Shown: positions 36,531-45,395, counted from the stretch's first letter. The stretch: DNA of 64,000 nt from a bacterium 1XD42-54 (GCA_003612585.1 RAZH01000009.1:118003-182002); one strand, 5' to 3'. Notes: a model not told the origin generated them from the sequence alone. Numbers and translations: made by a program.

Positions 36531-36610
36531 TTGTTCCATATAACTGCTTTTAACTTTTTAGGCCAAAAGCAAACGAATATTTGCCTGTCAAAATAGCATT
36601 TTAATTTCAT
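36485..36610 (-). CDS. Possible 41-aa leader peptide overlapping the attenuator
   Basis: An ATG at 36610 with AAAGGA 12 bases upstream opens 41 codons (MKLKCYFDRQIFVCFWPKKL then a basic tail ending NPFGVRAL). They run through the 5' arm and loop of the hairpin and stop inside the 3' arm. Translation could affect the hairpin. The peptide has no known relative, and chance is possible. Confidence 0.3.
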   Translation of the reverse strand: MKLKCYFDRQIFVCFWPKKLKAVIWNKTIQRMRNPFGVRAL

Positions 36611-36637
36611 TCTTAATAAAATCCTTTTCTTATAACA

Positions 36638-36666
36638 AGTTTACTAAATGTATGATACACTGTCAA
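36638..36666 (-). promoter_or_regulatory. Promoter of BTAD-adhesin operon
   Basis: TTGACA (36661-36666), 17-base spacer, TAAACT (36638-36643). It gives a leader of about 200 bases with the hairpin in it. Confidence 0.75.
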
Positions 36667-36849
36667 TGTCACAAAATGGTAACGAAAATAAATTTTATTC
36701 TATTTATTTCTTTTAAATGACCACCTGTAAAATGACTGACCGTCCGAAAACTCTTTCGGAAAGCCAAAGAACTGCTCGTTGCTTTTTTGTCCAATATCCC
36801 CTATAATGAGGACAGTAATTTTAATTCAACCAAGAAAGCGAGTGATTTT

Positions 36850-37512
36850 ATGCAGAATATTTTTAATATGGATAACGCCTTTTTCCGTGCAATGGGCAGG
36901 CTTGCAGATCTGATGATTCTCAACCTCATTTTCCTTCTCTGTTCGCTTCCTGTTTTCACCATTGGCGCCTCCACAACGGCCCTTTATTATGTAACTCTGA
37001 AAATGGCTGCAAATGAGGAAGGATACGTCGTTCGCTCTTTCCTGAAATCCTTTCGGCAAAATTTCCGGCAAGCGACTATCATCTGGGTTGCACTTTTGTT
37101 CGCGGGAAGTGTTCTGGGACTTGATATCTATATCCTAAACCATTCTGACAATTCCTTTGGAGCAGTGTTTCTCGTACTGATCTCTGCAATCACGATTCTT
37201 TACGTGATGGAGCTTATTTACATATTTCCGTTATTATCCCGATTTGAAAACAGCATTGCTGTTACCTTCCGCAATGCATTTATCATGGCAATCGCCGATT
37301 TCCCGCGTACCCTTGTCATGATGCTCCTCATCGTCGGCTCCGTTTTCCTGACATTTTGGAATGCGTATACACTCTGGTACGGAATTCTAGTCTGGATTGT
37401 GTGCGGGTTTGCATTGATTGCATTTGCTAATTCTTTTTTTCTGAATCGAATTTTTAAAAAGTATATGCCTTCTGAAAAAACTCAATTTTCGTCGGACGAT
37501 GATACGCAATAA
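36850..37512 (+). CDS. YesL-family (DUF624) membrane protein
   Basis: A 220-residue protein with about five transmembrane helices. It starts MQNIFNMDNAFFRAMGRLAD, then MILNLIFLLCSLPVFTIGAS, the hallmark of the YesL/DUF624 family, with TTALYYVTLKM and YVVRSFLKSFRQNFRQA after it. Members often sit near carbohydrate transporters, but none is adjacent here. The start is a choice: the ATG at 36850 has a weak GAGTGA site, and a TTG lies at 36787. A strong shared terminator separates it from the sensor kinase gene. Confidence 0.88.
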   Translation: MQNIFNMDNAFFRAMGRLADLMILNLIFLLCSLPVFTIGASTTALYYVTLKMAANEEGYVVRSFLKSFRQNFRQATIIWVALLFAGSVLGLDIYILNHSDNSFGAVFLVLISAITILYVMELIYIFPLLSRFENSIAVTFRNAFIMAIADFPRTLVMMLLIVGSVFLTFWNAYTLWYGILVWIVCGFALIAFANSFFLNRIFKKYMPSEKTQFSSDDDTQ

Positions 37513-37530
37513 TTATATTTTATAAAATAA

Positions 37531-37602
37531 AAAAACTGCCGCACAACAGATCTGAACCTGAGCATATCAACCCTCAGAATCTCTGTTGTGTGGCAGTTTT
37601 TT
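37531..37602. terminator. Bidirectional terminator between YesL and sensor kinase genes
   Basis: A long stem with outer arms AAAAACTGCC / GGCAGTTTTT and an inner near-perfect CACAACAGA / TCTGTTGTG, flanked by A and T runs. It serves both convergent genes. Confidence 0.93.
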
Positions 37603-37629
37603 ATGACAGCCTGATCCGTACTTGTATAT

Positions 37630-39720
37630 CTAGCACCTGTAATCATTCTGCTTTTCACACGAACCAGCAAAAATATTTTGTAAAGCAGTTATCAATTTAT
37701 CAATTTCAATCGGCTTACCAAGATGCCCGTTCATTCCCGCATCAATGGCACGCCTTTTATCCTCCACAAATGCATTCGCAGTAATTGCAATAATCGGAGT
37801 CTGCGCAAGCGCCTGATTTTCAAGGCTTCTGATCGCTGCAGTCGCCTCATACCCATCCATCACTGGCATTTGAATATCCATTAAAATAACGTCATACGTG
37901 CCCGGAGCTGAGTTCTTCATTTTTTCAACTGCAACTGCTCCGTTTTCTGCTACGTCGACCTCAAACCCGGCCTCCTCCAGAATCGTCATTGCAATCTCCT
38001 GATTCAGCTCATTATCCTCAGTCAGAAGAATGCGTTTCCCACAAAACGACACCTCTGCTTCATTTTTCTCTGGCTTACAATCCGGTTCACAGATACACTG
38101 CGGCACCCGGAACAAAAAGCAAAGTGTAACCTCTGTCCCTTTTCCTTGTTCACTGTCTATTGTGATTGTGCCGTTCATCATATTTACAATATTCTTTGTA
38201 ATTGGCATACCAAGGCCGGTTCCCTGAATGCCACTGACCGTAGACGTTCTCTCACGCTCAAACGGTTCAAAAATATGCGCAAGAAATTCACGGCTCATAC
38301 CAATCCCCGTATCCCTCACCCGAATTTCATAAGACACATATTGCTCCTGCCTCTCACCTTTTTCCGTCACACAGACATGGATACAGCCCCGTTTCGGTGT
38401 AAACTTTAAAGCATTGCTGACAATATTAAGAAGAACTCTTGTCAGCCTTAGCTTGTCACACAGAACTACTTCATGCTGCACATTGACTGTATCAATTGAA
38501 AATTCCAGCTCCTTTGCCTGTACATCTGCCTGTACAATCGTCTGCAAATCACGTAGTATTTCCAGAATGTTACAATCCTGCTCCTGAATCTGTAGCTTGC
38601 CGCTCTCGATATGGCTCATATCCAGCACATCATTAATCAACTCCAGCAAATGATTGCTCGATACCACAATTTTCGACAAATACTCTCTGACCTGATCTCT
38701 GTTTTCCATATGAAGCAAGGCAAGATTTGAAAAACCGATAATCGCATTCATTGGCGTGCGGATATCATGTGACATATTGTTGAGAAATACTGTTTTGGCC
38801 TGATCGGAACGCTGTGCCTTCTCAAGCGCCTCCTCCAGCTGCTTCTGTTTTTGGATCAGCTCCTGATCCAGCTGCTTCTGCGCAGTTATATCAACAAACA
38901 TTCCGACGTATGTAATTGGCGACCCATCCTTGCGTCTGGAAAGCATACCCGTAGCGCGATACCAGTGATAACCACCCGTTTTTGTCAGAAGACGGTACTC
39001 CACATCATACTTTTTCTGACCCGTATAATCATGAATCGTGTCATAATATTCTTTCAGAACCCGCTCTTTATCCTCTTCATGCAGAAGATTGCTCCACGCT
39101 TCCAGCGTGTTCGGAAAATCTGTTTCGTCATGATAGCCAATCATACGCCGGAACTGTTTACTCCAGAGAACGCGGATCATCTTCCCCTGTTCATTAAATT
39201 CCATGCTCCATTTGCCAGATCCTAGCATCTCATGAACAATATTCAGCGAAGTCGTCTCATGCGCAAGCTTCTCCAGCGCTCCAAGCTTTTCCTGCATCAG
39301 AATTTTCGCTTCTTCATCTTTTTGTTTTTTTAAATATTTTTCTGTCGCATCTTCGAGAAATACGTAAAAAATATCCCCATATTTATTGGTATGTACAAAA
39401 TGCCCGTAATCCTCCATCCAGCGGATTTCCCCGTCTTTGCGGACAATCCTGTATTCTACAAAATCAAGGTCTTTTTCACTAATTTGATGACGAATGCTCT
39501 GTTCTACCATTTCGAAATCTTCCGGATGAACCATCCCGCGGAACGTATAGCCTGTATACTCTTTAAAATCATCCAGACTTTCACACCCGAACATGCGAAT
39601 AAGCGCTATATTTGCATAGATCAGCTTTTCGTTCTGATCTGCATGATAAATAAAGAAGCCACCCGGCATCCCTGCTGTAATCTGTTCAATTACAGGAAAC
39701 GCCTGCTCATTTAAAATCAA
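37630..39720 (-). CDS. Hybrid sensor histidine kinase/response regulator with two PAS domains
   Basis: A 696-residue cytoplasmic protein. PAS domain 1 (about 10-135, YANIALIRMFGCES, then a PAC motif FVEYRIVRKDGEIRWMED), PAS domain 2 (about 165-285, VEYRLLTKTGGYHWY), a coiled coil, HisKA with the phospho-histidine in FLNNMSHDIRTPMNAIIGF, HATPase (IRVRDTGIGMSREF, GTGLGMPIT) and a receiver with D in VILMDIQMPVMDG and K in HLGKPI. There are no membrane segments, so the signal is internal. The start is uncertain: a TTG at 39720 has GTGGGGTG upstream, while a TTG at 39744 has no proper site. No output regulator is encoded next to it. Confidence 0.93.
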   Translation of the reverse strand: MILNEQAFPVIEQITAGMPGGFFIYHADQNEKLIYANIALIRMFGCESLDDFKEYTGYTFRGMVHPEDFEMVEQSIRHQISEKDLDFVEYRIVRKDGEIRWMEDYGHFVHTNKYGDIFYVFLEDATEKYLKKQKDEEAKILMQEKLGALEKLAHETTSLNIVHEMLGSGKWSMEFNEQGKMIRVLWSKQFRRMIGYHDETDFPNTLEAWSNLLHEEDKERVLKEYYDTIHDYTGQKKYDVEYRLLTKTGGYHWYRATGMLSRRKDGSPITYVGMFVDITAQKQLDQELIQKQKQLEEALEKAQRSDQAKTVFLNNMSHDIRTPMNAIIGFSNLALLHMENRDQVREYLSKIVVSSNHLLELINDVLDMSHIESGKLQIQEQDCNILEILRDLQTIVQADVQAKELEFSIDTVNVQHEVVLCDKLRLTRVLLNIVSNALKFTPKRGCIHVCVTEKGERQEQYVSYEIRVRDTGIGMSREFLAHIFEPFERERTSTVSGIQGTGLGMPITKNIVNMMNGTITIDSEQGKGTEVTLCFLFRVPQCICEPDCKPEKNEAEVSFCGKRILLTEDNELNQEIAMTILEEAGFEVDVAENGAVAVEKMKNSAPGTYDVILMDIQMPVMDGYEATAAIRSLENQALAQTPIIAITANAFVEDKRRAIDAGMNGHLGKPIEIDKLITALQNIFAGSCEKQNDYRC

Positions 39721-39887
39721 TGAAAACACCCCACTTTCTTCCAATTCCTGGTATATGATTTATTATACTTTTGTTTACTTTTTCTTGTCAACCAAACAAA
39801 ATACACTTTGCGAATTTTGTTAATTTACACTTCGCTTCAATCACTGTCAAATGGAATTACAAACTGTTCTCTTTCCTATTTACGCAT

Positions 39888-39934
39888 GAAAAAGGGCTGC
39901 TGCAAAACGATTTGGTTTTGCAGCAGCCCTTTTA
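39888..39934 (-). terminator. Terminator of the metalloprotease gene
   Basis: A perfect 17-base stem (AAAGGGCTGCTGCAAAA with its complement) with flanking A and T runs, about 30 bases after the stop. Confidence 0.95.
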
Positions 39935-39963
39935 GATTCTGTTTTGTGATTTTGCGCAGACAC

Positions 39964-40917
39964 TTATGACTGCCATACCGTCTTATATACATTCCAGATT
40001 CTTGATACCTGGCTGTCAGTCACCTTGGAAAGTGCGTTCTGTATTGCCTTGTAGGTCTCCGGTCTGGAAGCCTGAAGAGCAGCCGGCTCTAACGTATAAT
40101 TCTTGAAAGACTCTGCAAAATATTCAGAGCTGTTAGAAAGCACGTATGCTTTGTTGAATGCTGTGTATTTCGATTTCTCACGGTTGTAAATATTCTTGAA
40201 CTCTGCCGACATATCGTAGTTTCCTGCAATGAACGCTAGGAAGTGTCCAAGCTCGTGGTAAATCGTGGAATCTGCTCTTTTCAGAGTAATGGAGCGGCTT
40301 CTCGCATCAAACAATCCCGAATAAGAAACACTGCTATTCATCTTAATAGAAAAGCCAAGTGTATTAAATGCATTTGCAACGCGGCTGTCTACAAGCGGAG
40401 CCAGTGTTGCCACTGATACGTTGCCTGAGCTGGATGCCAGCTCTTTCTGCAAAGTCTCTGCCTGCTGAGACATAACAGTCTTTGTAACAGTCGTCTTTGT
40501 CGTTGTAACCTGTGTGTTCACCTTAGAACCTTTCTTATACTGGTTCATTACATTCGTTGCAACAACCGTAACCGTTGTGGTGGAAGTACTTCCTGATTTG
40601 GATTTCTTTGTACTTTTCTTTGTGGTTGATTTTCCTTTTTTCTTATATGTTTTCTTGGAAGCCTTTTTCAGTTTGATTTTCTTTGTTTTCTTTTTCGTCT
40701 TTGTAGACTTTGTAACCTTCGGAGCCGCAAGCGGAACTCCATCCCCCTCAATTGATACACTTCCGTCTGTATCTACAAAGGTCACGAGCTCTGGCACCAT
40801 ATGATTCTGAGAATTCACAGCCCACAGGCTTCCTGCTACAATCGCTGCTGCAAGTACCACACTTCCAATCTTAACCGATGTTTTCTTAAATAAATCCTTT
40901 ACGCTTTTCCCCTTCAT
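39964..40917 (-). CDS. Anthrax-lethal-factor-like (PPEP-like) metallopeptidase, c-di-GMP riboswitch controlled
   Basis: A 317-residue exported protein with an N-terminal hydrophobic segment (VVLAAAIVAGSLWAV). A very lysine-rich linker (about residues 65-115, TKKKTKKIKLKKASKKTYK) comes next. The C-terminal domain has the zinc site STIYHELGHFLAFIAG and the downstream glutamate in SSEYFAESFKNY. HExxH plus this Y-E-x-x-x-E-x-F pattern matches the lethal-factor C-terminal fold (PF07737). That fold includes the Pro-Pro endopeptidase PPEP-1 of C. difficile, which trims surface adhesins. AGGAGGAGATCACG precedes the ATG. A c-di-GMP-I riboswitch and terminator lie in the leader, as described for PPEP-1. 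The substrate is not known here. Confidence 0.85.
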   Translation of the reverse strand: MKGKSVKDLFKKTSVKIGSVVLAAAIVAGSLWAVNSQNHMVPELVTFVDTDGSVSIEGDGVPLAAPKVTKSTKTKKKTKKIKLKKASKKTYKKKGKSTTKKSTKKSKSGSTSTTTVTVVATNVMNQYKKGSKVNTQVTTTKTTVTKTVMSQQAETLQKELASSSGNVSVATLAPLVDSRVANAFNTLGFSIKMNSSVSYSGLFDARSRSITLKRADSTIYHELGHFLAFIAGNYDMSAEFKNIYNREKSKYTAFNKAYVLSNSSEYFAESFKNYTLEPAALQASRPETYKAIQNALSKVTDSQVSRIWNVYKTVWQS

Positions 40918-40991
40918 CGTGATCTCCTCCTGATACATCTTTTCCTTTATATAATATATAATAATATAGCACTCGACATAAAAGCTAAACG

Positions 40992-41028
40992 CAAAAATAA
41001 CCACTAAATATATATATTCAGCGGTTAC
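40992..41028 (-). terminator. Riboswitch expression-platform terminator
   Basis: TAACCGCT pairs with AGTGGTTA (one G-U pair) around an A/T-rich loop, followed by five T. It lies between the riboswitch and the metalloprotease start, so it can decide whether the gene is read. Confidence 0.8.
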
Positions 41029-41120
41029 CAACTACGCATTCTCACTCGACCTGTCAAGAATCCAAAAATCACTCAACAATGTCAGACCCATACGATATCT
41101 ATCACATGCATCAAAGAATG

Positions 41121-41195
41121 TGGCAACCGGCTATCATAGTCCGCAGACCTTAGACCCCTGGCTTTGCGTCCCCGCTTTTCAACGGGTTTGCCCTT
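41121..41195 (-). ncRNA. Cyclic di-GMP-I riboswitch (GEMM-I)
   Basis: The minus strand shows the conserved GEMM-I core in order: GGGCAAACC, a stem capped by a GAAA tetraloop, GGGACGCAAAGCC, GGGGTCTAAGG, then a second stem and CTATGATAGCCGGTTGCC, which pairs back with the start. All invariant blocks are present. It lies 280 bases before the metalloprotease gene with a terminator between, and its own promoter just upstream. Confidence 0.96.
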
Positions 41196-41216
41196 ATATC
41201 TGATTTATTTACATTT

Positions 41217-41245
41217 ATTCTAATCCCCATTTCTTCAGCTGTCAA
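41217..41245 (-). promoter_or_regulatory. Promoter of the riboswitch-metalloprotease transcript
   Basis: TTGACA (41240-41245), 17-base spacer, TAGAAT (41217-41222). Transcription would start about 15 bases before the riboswitch. Confidence 0.85.
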
Positions 41246-41292
41246 CCACTTTTTCCAAAATTATTCCAAAAAAAGAATCCGCTTCTTAACAC

Positions 41293-41322
41293 TTGACATC
41301 TCCTGCAAAAAACTGCAAAATA
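41293..41322 (+). promoter_or_regulatory. Possible promoter of transglutaminase-like gene
   Basis: TTGACA (41293-41298) with an A/T-rich AAAATA 18 bases downstream, divergent from the riboswitch promoter. The -10 is weak. Confidence 0.4.
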
Positions 41323-41366
41323 ATAACAAATTCTACTATATTGAAGGAGTACTTTCTATTAATAAT

Positions 41367-42305
41367 ATGAAACGAATCTGTTGCCGCCGGGTTCTTTGTG
41401 CGGCGCTCGCATTTCTGATCTGTATCTGCTGCTGCAGCTGCGGACAAGCCGGAAAAGATAAAAAATCAAACGAGGTCGGCGCATACAAGCCCGGTGTCAC
41501 ACATGTGCTTGTACCTGTATCCGGTGATCAGGATACTGTGACTGCCGGAGCTCTCACACTTGATTTTACCAATGTTTCGGACGGCTATTTTACAGGCAGA
41601 CTCTCAGAACCCGGAAAAACAATAAACATACAGGTGACCGGACCCGATCAGGTCATTTATAAATATTTTCTGGACAACGCAGATGCTCCCGCTGTCTTTC
41701 CCTTAACTGCTGGAAACGGAAGCTACATTGTCCTTGCTTTTGAAAATGTCGGCGGAGACCAGTACGTATCGCTGCTCACTCATTCACTGACGTTGGAACT
41801 GAAAAGTGAATTTCTTCCTTTTCTATACCCAAATCAGTATGTGGATTTTTCCGAAGACAATGATGCAATTCACCTTGCTGCAGAGCTTTCCGCAGACGCC
41901 AAAACAGATCTGGAAGCACTGACTGCCATTTACCAGTATGTCACGGAAAATATTACATATGACGAGGAAAAAGCTGCCACCGTAGAATCCGGTTATCTTC
42001 CGGATGTGGATGACACCCTTCGCACCAAGACAGGAATCTGTTTTGACTACGCAGCACTGTCTGTCGCTATGTTGCGGTCCCTGTCCATTCCCGCCAAACT
42101 GTCCATCGGCTACAGCGGTGAAATCCACCATGCCTGGATTGACGTCTATATGGAATCCATCGGCTGGGTAAAGAATGCCGTCGAATTTAATGGCAGAGAA
42201 TGGAAAATGATGGACCCGACCTTTGCCTCCGCACTCGGTGAAGAACAAAATATCCGCGACTACATTGGAGACGGAAGCAATTATATTCTGCAATATGTCC
42301 GCTGA
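41367..42305 (+). CDS. Transglutaminase-like lipoprotein
   Basis: A 312-residue exported protein. The N-terminal hydrophobic, cysteine-rich stretch (LAFLICICCCSCGQAG) looks like a lipoprotein signal. A beta-rich region of about 120 residues is followed by a transglutaminase/cysteine-protease fold. The triad is visible as Cys in KTGICFDYAAL, His in IHHAWIDV and Asp in WKMMDPTFAS. Such proteins cut or cross-link proteins or peptides at the cell surface; the substrate is unknown. GAAGGAG lies well upstream of the ATG. It stands just before the pilus-like cluster and is divergent from the riboswitch-controlled protease. Confidence 0.9.
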   Translation: MKRICCRRVLCAALAFLICICCCSCGQAGKDKKSNEVGAYKPGVTHVLVPVSGDQDTVTAGALTLDFTNVSDGYFTGRLSEPGKTINIQVTGPDQVIYKYFLDNADAPAVFPLTAGNGSYIVLAFENVGGDQYVSLLTHSLTLELKSEFLPFLYPNQYVDFSEDNDAIHLAAELSADAKTDLEALTAIYQYVTENITYDEEKAATVESGYLPDVDDTLRTKTGICFDYAALSVAMLRSLSIPAKLSIGYSGEIHHAWIDVYMESIGWVKNAVEFNGREWKMMDPTFASALGEEQNIRDYIGDGSNYILQYVR

Positions 42306-42419
42306 CACTCGCATTACCTGCATACGCTGTCCAGACAACCTATACAGATTCCATAGGCCAGGAATCTCATTCTTTACAGGAATCTTACAATATGATCGAA
42401 TACAAAACAGGGAGGACCT

Positions 42420-43460
42420 ATGAAGCAAATGTTAACAGACAACGAGCTATCTGCCTTTTCCGGTCAGCTGGCCATGATTCTTCATTCCGGTATTTCGGTG
42501 CTGGAAGGTGTTTCCATCATGCAGGAGGATATGCCGGAGGGAGAGGGACGCAACATAATAAGAGCCATTTACAGTTCCCTCGAAGAGACGGGTGAACTGG
42601 CTGAAGCACTGCTTACAAGCGGTGTTTTTCCAGAATATTTTATAAAAATGACAGAGATCGGAGAACGCTCCGGCACCCTTGAGGAGGTCATGTCATCGCT
42701 TTGTGATTATTACAAACGGCAGGAATCGCTCACCCGCAGCATCCGGGAAGCGCTGACCTATCCTCTGATTCTGATTTGTATGCTGTTTGCGGTACTGCTT
42801 GTTCTTATGACACAGGTAATGCCTGTATTTGGCGAAGTCTTTGAACAGCTCGGTATTGAAATGACCGGCGTATCTTCCATGATATTCCGGCTTTCCGGTG
42901 TGATGCAGGCGGCTGCCACTATTTTGCTCGTTATGATTGTACTTTTGGCCCTTGCATGTGTTCTGGCGCTGCGTTCCAAAAAGGGCAGGGAAATGCTGAT
43001 TCTTGTGATTACAAAGTTGCCGCTTGGACGCAAAGTCATGGAACGCCTTGCACGTTCCCGCTTTTCGGATGCGCTGTCACTGGCGCTGCACAGCGGGCTT
43101 GACATGGGCGAAAGCTTTACGCTCGCTGCAGGCCTGACTGATCAGAAACTCTTTCAGGGAAAAATGGAAAAAGCTGCCGCTCTGCTTGAGGAAGGCAGCG
43201 ATCTCGCAGATTCCCTGCGCGATGCCAGTATCATTACCGGCTTGAATGCGCGGATGCTCTCGATTGGTTTTCGCACCGGCTCCGCAGAGGATGCGTTGAA
43301 GCAAATCGCTGTAAGCGAACAGGAAGAGGCCGACAACCGTATTCAGAAAGCCGTTGGGGCGCTGGAACCAACCATGACAGCCGTACTCTCTCTTTTAACC
43401 GGAATCATTCTGGTGTCTGTGATGCTTCCATTGCTCAGTGTCATGGCAAACATCGGATAA
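42420..43460 (+). CDS. PilC/GspF-like inner-membrane platform protein
   Basis: A 346-residue polytopic protein of the type II secretion F family, the membrane platform for pilus or pseudopilus assembly. Two homologous halves are visible: LAMILHSGISVLEGVSIM with GERSGTLEEVM, and ALSLALHSGLDMGESFTLA with GFRTGSAEDAL. Transmembrane helices lie in LILICMLFAVLLVLM, ILLVMIVLLALACVL and at the C-terminus. GGGAGGACCT precedes the ATG. It opens the pilus-like cluster. Only one F protein is present, as in type IV pilus rather than Tad systems. Confidence 0.93.
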   Translation: MKQMLTDNELSAFSGQLAMILHSGISVLEGVSIMQEDMPEGEGRNIIRAIYSSLEETGELAEALLTSGVFPEYFIKMTEIGERSGTLEEVMSSLCDYYKRQESLTRSIREALTYPLILICMLFAVLLVLMTQVMPVFGEVFEQLGIEMTGVSSMIFRLSGVMQAAATILLVMIVLLALACVLALRSKKGREMLILVITKLPLGRKVMERLARSRFSDALSLALHSGLDMGESFTLAAGLTDQKLFQGKMEKAAALLEEGSDLADSLRDASIITGLNARMLSIGFRTGSAEDALKQIAVSEQEEADNRIQKAVGALEPTMTAVLSLLTGIILVSVMLPLLSVMANIG

Positions 43461-43517
43461 CCGGAACAGACTGGCACGTACGCAACGTCTGTACTCTAAA
43501 AAGATGAAAGGAATCTT

Positions 43518-43859
43518 ATGAACCGTTTTACACAGAAAAAATCTTCTTCTCATCTGCTGCGTCGTCTGCTCGTCACGGTCGTTCTATTCAGCAGTCTTGT
43601 CACTGTTCTGCTTTTCGGGACCTCCAGAGTCCAAAAGACGGCAGGGGACAGTCAGGCCGAAAGCCTCCGTCTCGCAATCCTGCACAGTGCAGTTCACAGC
43701 TATGCGATGGAAGGCAGATACCCGGAAAGCATTGATTACATCCGCGACCACTACGGCATCAGCTGGAATCCGGACAAATACCTCGTCAGCTATGAGATTA
43801 TCGGTTCAAACCTGATGCCTGATGTCAACGTTTTTCAGCGAACCGATACAAAGAAATAA
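43518..43859 (+). CDS. 113-aa membrane-anchored protein of pilus-like cluster
   Basis: One N-terminal helix (LLVTVVLFSSLVTVLLFG) and an extracytoplasmic part with HSYAMEGRYPESIDYIRDHY and KYLVSYEIIGSNLMPDVNVF. It is probably a minor pseudopilin or assembly factor, inferred from position, as no prepilin cleavage site is seen. AAAGGAATCTT precedes the ATG. Thirteen bases separate it from the next gene. Confidence 0.8.
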   Translation: MNRFTQKKSSSHLLRRLLVTVVLFSSLVTVLLFGTSRVQKTAGDSQAESLRLAILHSAVHSYAMEGRYPESIDYIRDHYGISWNPDKYLVSYEIIGSNLMPDVNVFQRTDTKK

Positions 43860-43871
43860 AAGGAGGGAACC

Positions 43872-44378
43872 ATGAACGCCAAACAGAAAAATCATTCCAT
43901 TGATTCTCTTTTTTCGTTTCTTTTGCTGCTTGTTTTTTTTCTTTTTACCGTTTTTCTCGCACAGATGGGTTCCGCGATTTATAAAAGCGGTGTATCACAT
44001 CTAAATGAAAACTACACCTCGCGGACAGCAATTGCTTATCTTACCGAAAAAGTACGGCAACATGACAAAACCGGCAGCATATTTCTGACCTCCGTCGAAG
44101 ACCTGCCGGCGATTGCTTTTTTCGATACGACCGAAGAGGCAGAGGGAAAAACCGGTGCGTTTCTCACCTACGTGTACTTTTCTGACCATGCACTGTATGA
44201 GCTGTTTGTCCGCGAAAGTACTGTCCCTGAGAAAGCGCTTGGCACCCCCATTGTAGAGCTGTCCGATTTTGACATCAAAGAGATAGAAGAGCCCGGTACG
44301 GACCCTCTCCTCTCCGTCACTGCCGTCAGCCCAAAAGGTGAGCAGCTTTCCACTCTGATTCCCATACGTAGCCGGTGA
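43872..44378 (+). CDS. DUF4860-type pseudopilin-like protein
   Basis: A 168-residue protein with a short basic start, one helix (LFSFLLLLVFFLFTVFLAQM) and a beta-rich domain containing SRTAIAYLTEKVRQHD and ALYELFVRE. This looks like the DUF4860 family found in clostridial secretion and pilus operons. AAGGAGGGAACC precedes the ATG. The role as a minor pilin is inferred. Confidence 0.78.
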   Translation: MNAKQKNHSIDSLFSFLLLLVFFLFTVFLAQMGSAIYKSGVSHLNENYTSRTAIAYLTEKVRQHDKTGSIFLTSVEDLPAIAFFDTTEEAEGKTGAFLTYVYFSDHALYELFVRESTVPEKALGTPIVELSDFDIKEIEEPGTDPLLSVTAVSPKGEQLSTLIPIRSR

Positions 44379-44472
44379 AACAGACCGATCCGAAAATATC
44401 TGATACTTTTTTATGAGAATCCGACTTGCGGTTTCTCATAACTGGCTTCTTATCATTGCAACAGGAGGCGTT

Positions 44473-44919
44473 ATGAATCGAAATTCCAGGACAGGTTCCC
44501 GCCTGTTTTTCATTGAGTTTTTGATTGTGCTGTTTTTCTTTCTGATCATCAGTACCGTCTGTCTGCGTCTTTTCGTTAAGTCGCACACAATCACGCAGCA
44601 TTCGGAAGCGCTCTCTCATGCCCAGGCAATAGCAGCCTCTGTTGCCTCAGTCATCGAACAGGGCGCAATAACACCAACGGAGGCAGCCTCCTTTTTTCCA
44701 GATGCTTCCGTTACTTCCGATGGTTTTTTCATTACCTACGATCACGATTTTCTACCTTGTTCCGCGGAACATGCATCTTATGCGCTGACCGTCGTAATGG
44801 AGCAGGAAGATCATACGCTCCGGGCAGAAATCCAAATGGAAGACAGAAAACATGAACTGATTTATCAGCTCCCCGTATCCTTTCACCTTGCTCTGACACG
44901 AAAGGAGGCGCTGCAATGA
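44473..44919 (+). CDS. 148-aa type IV prepilin-like protein with atypical leader
   Basis: It begins MNRNSRTGSRLFFIEFLIVL, followed by more hydrophobic residues. This resembles a prepilin N-terminus with G before the cut, but the glutamate is at +7 instead of +5. The rest is a small soluble domain. AGGAGGCGTT precedes the ATG at 44473. Its stop overlaps the next start by 4 bases (ATGA), so the two are translationally coupled. Minor pilin function is inferred. Confidence 0.8.
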   Translation: MNRNSRTGSRLFFIEFLIVLFFFLIISTVCLRLFVKSHTITQHSEALSHAQAIAASVASVIEQGAITPTEAASFFPDASVTSDGFFITYDHDFLPCSAEHASYALTVVMEQEDHTLRAEIQMEDRKHELIYQLPVSFHLALTRKEALQ

Positions 44920-45395
44920 GAAAAACATCCGGTGTTTCCCTGATGCTTCTTATTTTTCTGTCCCTGTGCCTGATTACCTTTTCTCTGCTCTCCCTCTCAG
45001 GTGCCACAGCAGACGAAACATTAAGTCAGAAGTCTGCAGACCGGACGACGCAGTATTACGCTGCCGTAACTTCTGCGAATGAAATAATTTCCCGGATTGA
45101 CGCAGCGCTCGCCGGCTATTTAAAAAAAGCCGAGACCGCAGACGATCCAAAGTCTTCCTATATAAATCAGTGCGCCTCTATCTCTGCACTGGTCAGTGAA
45201 GCCGAATGGAACAGCGACGCACTTTCGATCACCTTTTCCGTACCAATTACAGAAAACCAGGTAATCTGCGTCTCCCTCCATCCGGAATACCCGGACCGTA
45301 CGGAAGATACGCTTTTTCATATCACATCCTTTGAAACCGTGAATACCGGCGAGTGGACGCCTGATAAATCCGAAAACCTGTATCAGCCGGGGTGA
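44916..45395 (+). CDS. 159-aa pseudopilin-like membrane protein
   Basis: The start MRKTSGVSLMLLIFLSLCLI has a G then a hydrophobic run, like a prepilin lacking the +5 glutamate. The rest contains RTTQYYAAVTSANEIISRID and a beta-rich end. Overlaps the preceding gene by 4 bases, with AAAGGAGG inside that gene's end. Part of the pilus-like operon; exact role unknown. Confidence 0.78.
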   Translation: MRKTSGVSLMLLIFLSLCLITFSLLSLSGATADETLSQKSADRTTQYYAAVTSANEIISRIDAALAGYLKKAETADDPKSSYINQCASISALVSEAEWNSDALSITFSVPITENQVICVSLHPEYPDRTEDTLFHITSFETVNTGEWTPDKSENLYQPG

